Shown here: one piece after another, positions 63,900-64,000 of the stretch
How positions within the stretch are numbered: the first letter of the stretch is position 1
Layout: each line of letters begins with the position of its first letter
DNA from: Rhabdophis nuchalis
Lineage: Eukaryota > Chordata > Lepidosauria > Squamata > Natricidae
DNA length: 64,000 bases
Direction: 5' to 3'
NCBI GenBank assembly: GCA_039707465.1
Contig: CM077643.1
Location: 317,693,919-317,757,918, forward strand
Notes under the pieces: model-generated
The model's database searches: none
What the model saw: only the letters and a program-made list of their open reading frames with translations
What the model was told of the DNA's origin: nothing
Program-made: the position numbers and the translations under genes

Positions 63900-64000
63900 G
63901 TATGTAAAGCCTTATCCCAAACTTTCATTAACTTACGGAATACAAAAGTGAAGTTGTTAAAGCAGTTCCAGCAATATTATCCTCTAGCTATCCTTCCTCC

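Overview
This is nuclear DNA from a vertebrate, most probably a squamate reptile. One large cellular gene runs through the whole window on the plus strand: MAP3K4 (MEKK4/MTK1), a stress-activated MAP kinase kinase kinase. Sixteen coding exons lie between 34 and 63899. They join in phase with canonical GT-AG introns and give 1,152 codons plus 2 nt, with no stop. The kinase domain lies beyond the right edge. The squamate assignment rests on the repeat content: CR1 and L2-type LINEs, a DIRS retrotransposon, tRNA-derived SINEs and many palindromic MITEs.

Layout. Exon 1 is at 34-107, with a short upstream ORF. Intron 1 (108-32483) is a 32-kb repeat reservoir. It holds hairpin MITEs (2.2 and 3.4 kb), old LINE relics (4.6-5.7 kb), a 1-kb TIR element with microsatellites (6.5-7.5 kb), and L2 and SINE fragments (7.7-8.5 kb). 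It also holds a structurally complete 5.7-kb DIRS element (10431-16138), a large CT-rich hAT-like element (21.4-22.6 kb), a minus-strand L2 copy (22.9-25.6 kb), a nested composite repeat cluster (26.0-28.1 kb) and a CR1 fragment (28.6-29.4 kb). Exons 2 and 3 are at 32.5 and 37.2-38.6 kb. Exons 4-16 are spread over 42-64 kb. Intron 6 carries a young L2-type LINE with an intact 1,032-codon ORF (47206-50304). Intron 12 carries a 1.5-kb hAT-like element (56899-58445) made of a CT microsatellite and a GC-rich nested foldback.

Function. The only host gene is MAP3K4. Exon 3 encodes the conserved block where GADD45 proteins bind in mammals. Exons 4-16 encode the conserved central region. Everything else recognised is mobile or simple-sequence DNA.

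Most notable observations: (1) at least twelve hAT-type palindromic elements whose 8-bp target duplications all have TA at positions 4-5 and a pyrimidine at position 3; (2) a DIRS element with exact internal complementary region and only three apparent single-base frameshifts; (3) an unnamed composite repeat combining a tRNA-like head with an inverted-repeat end, present in several rearranged copies, two of which are broken or flanked by L2 elements; (4) a 115-bp-arm GC-rich foldback inside a non-autonomous hAT element.
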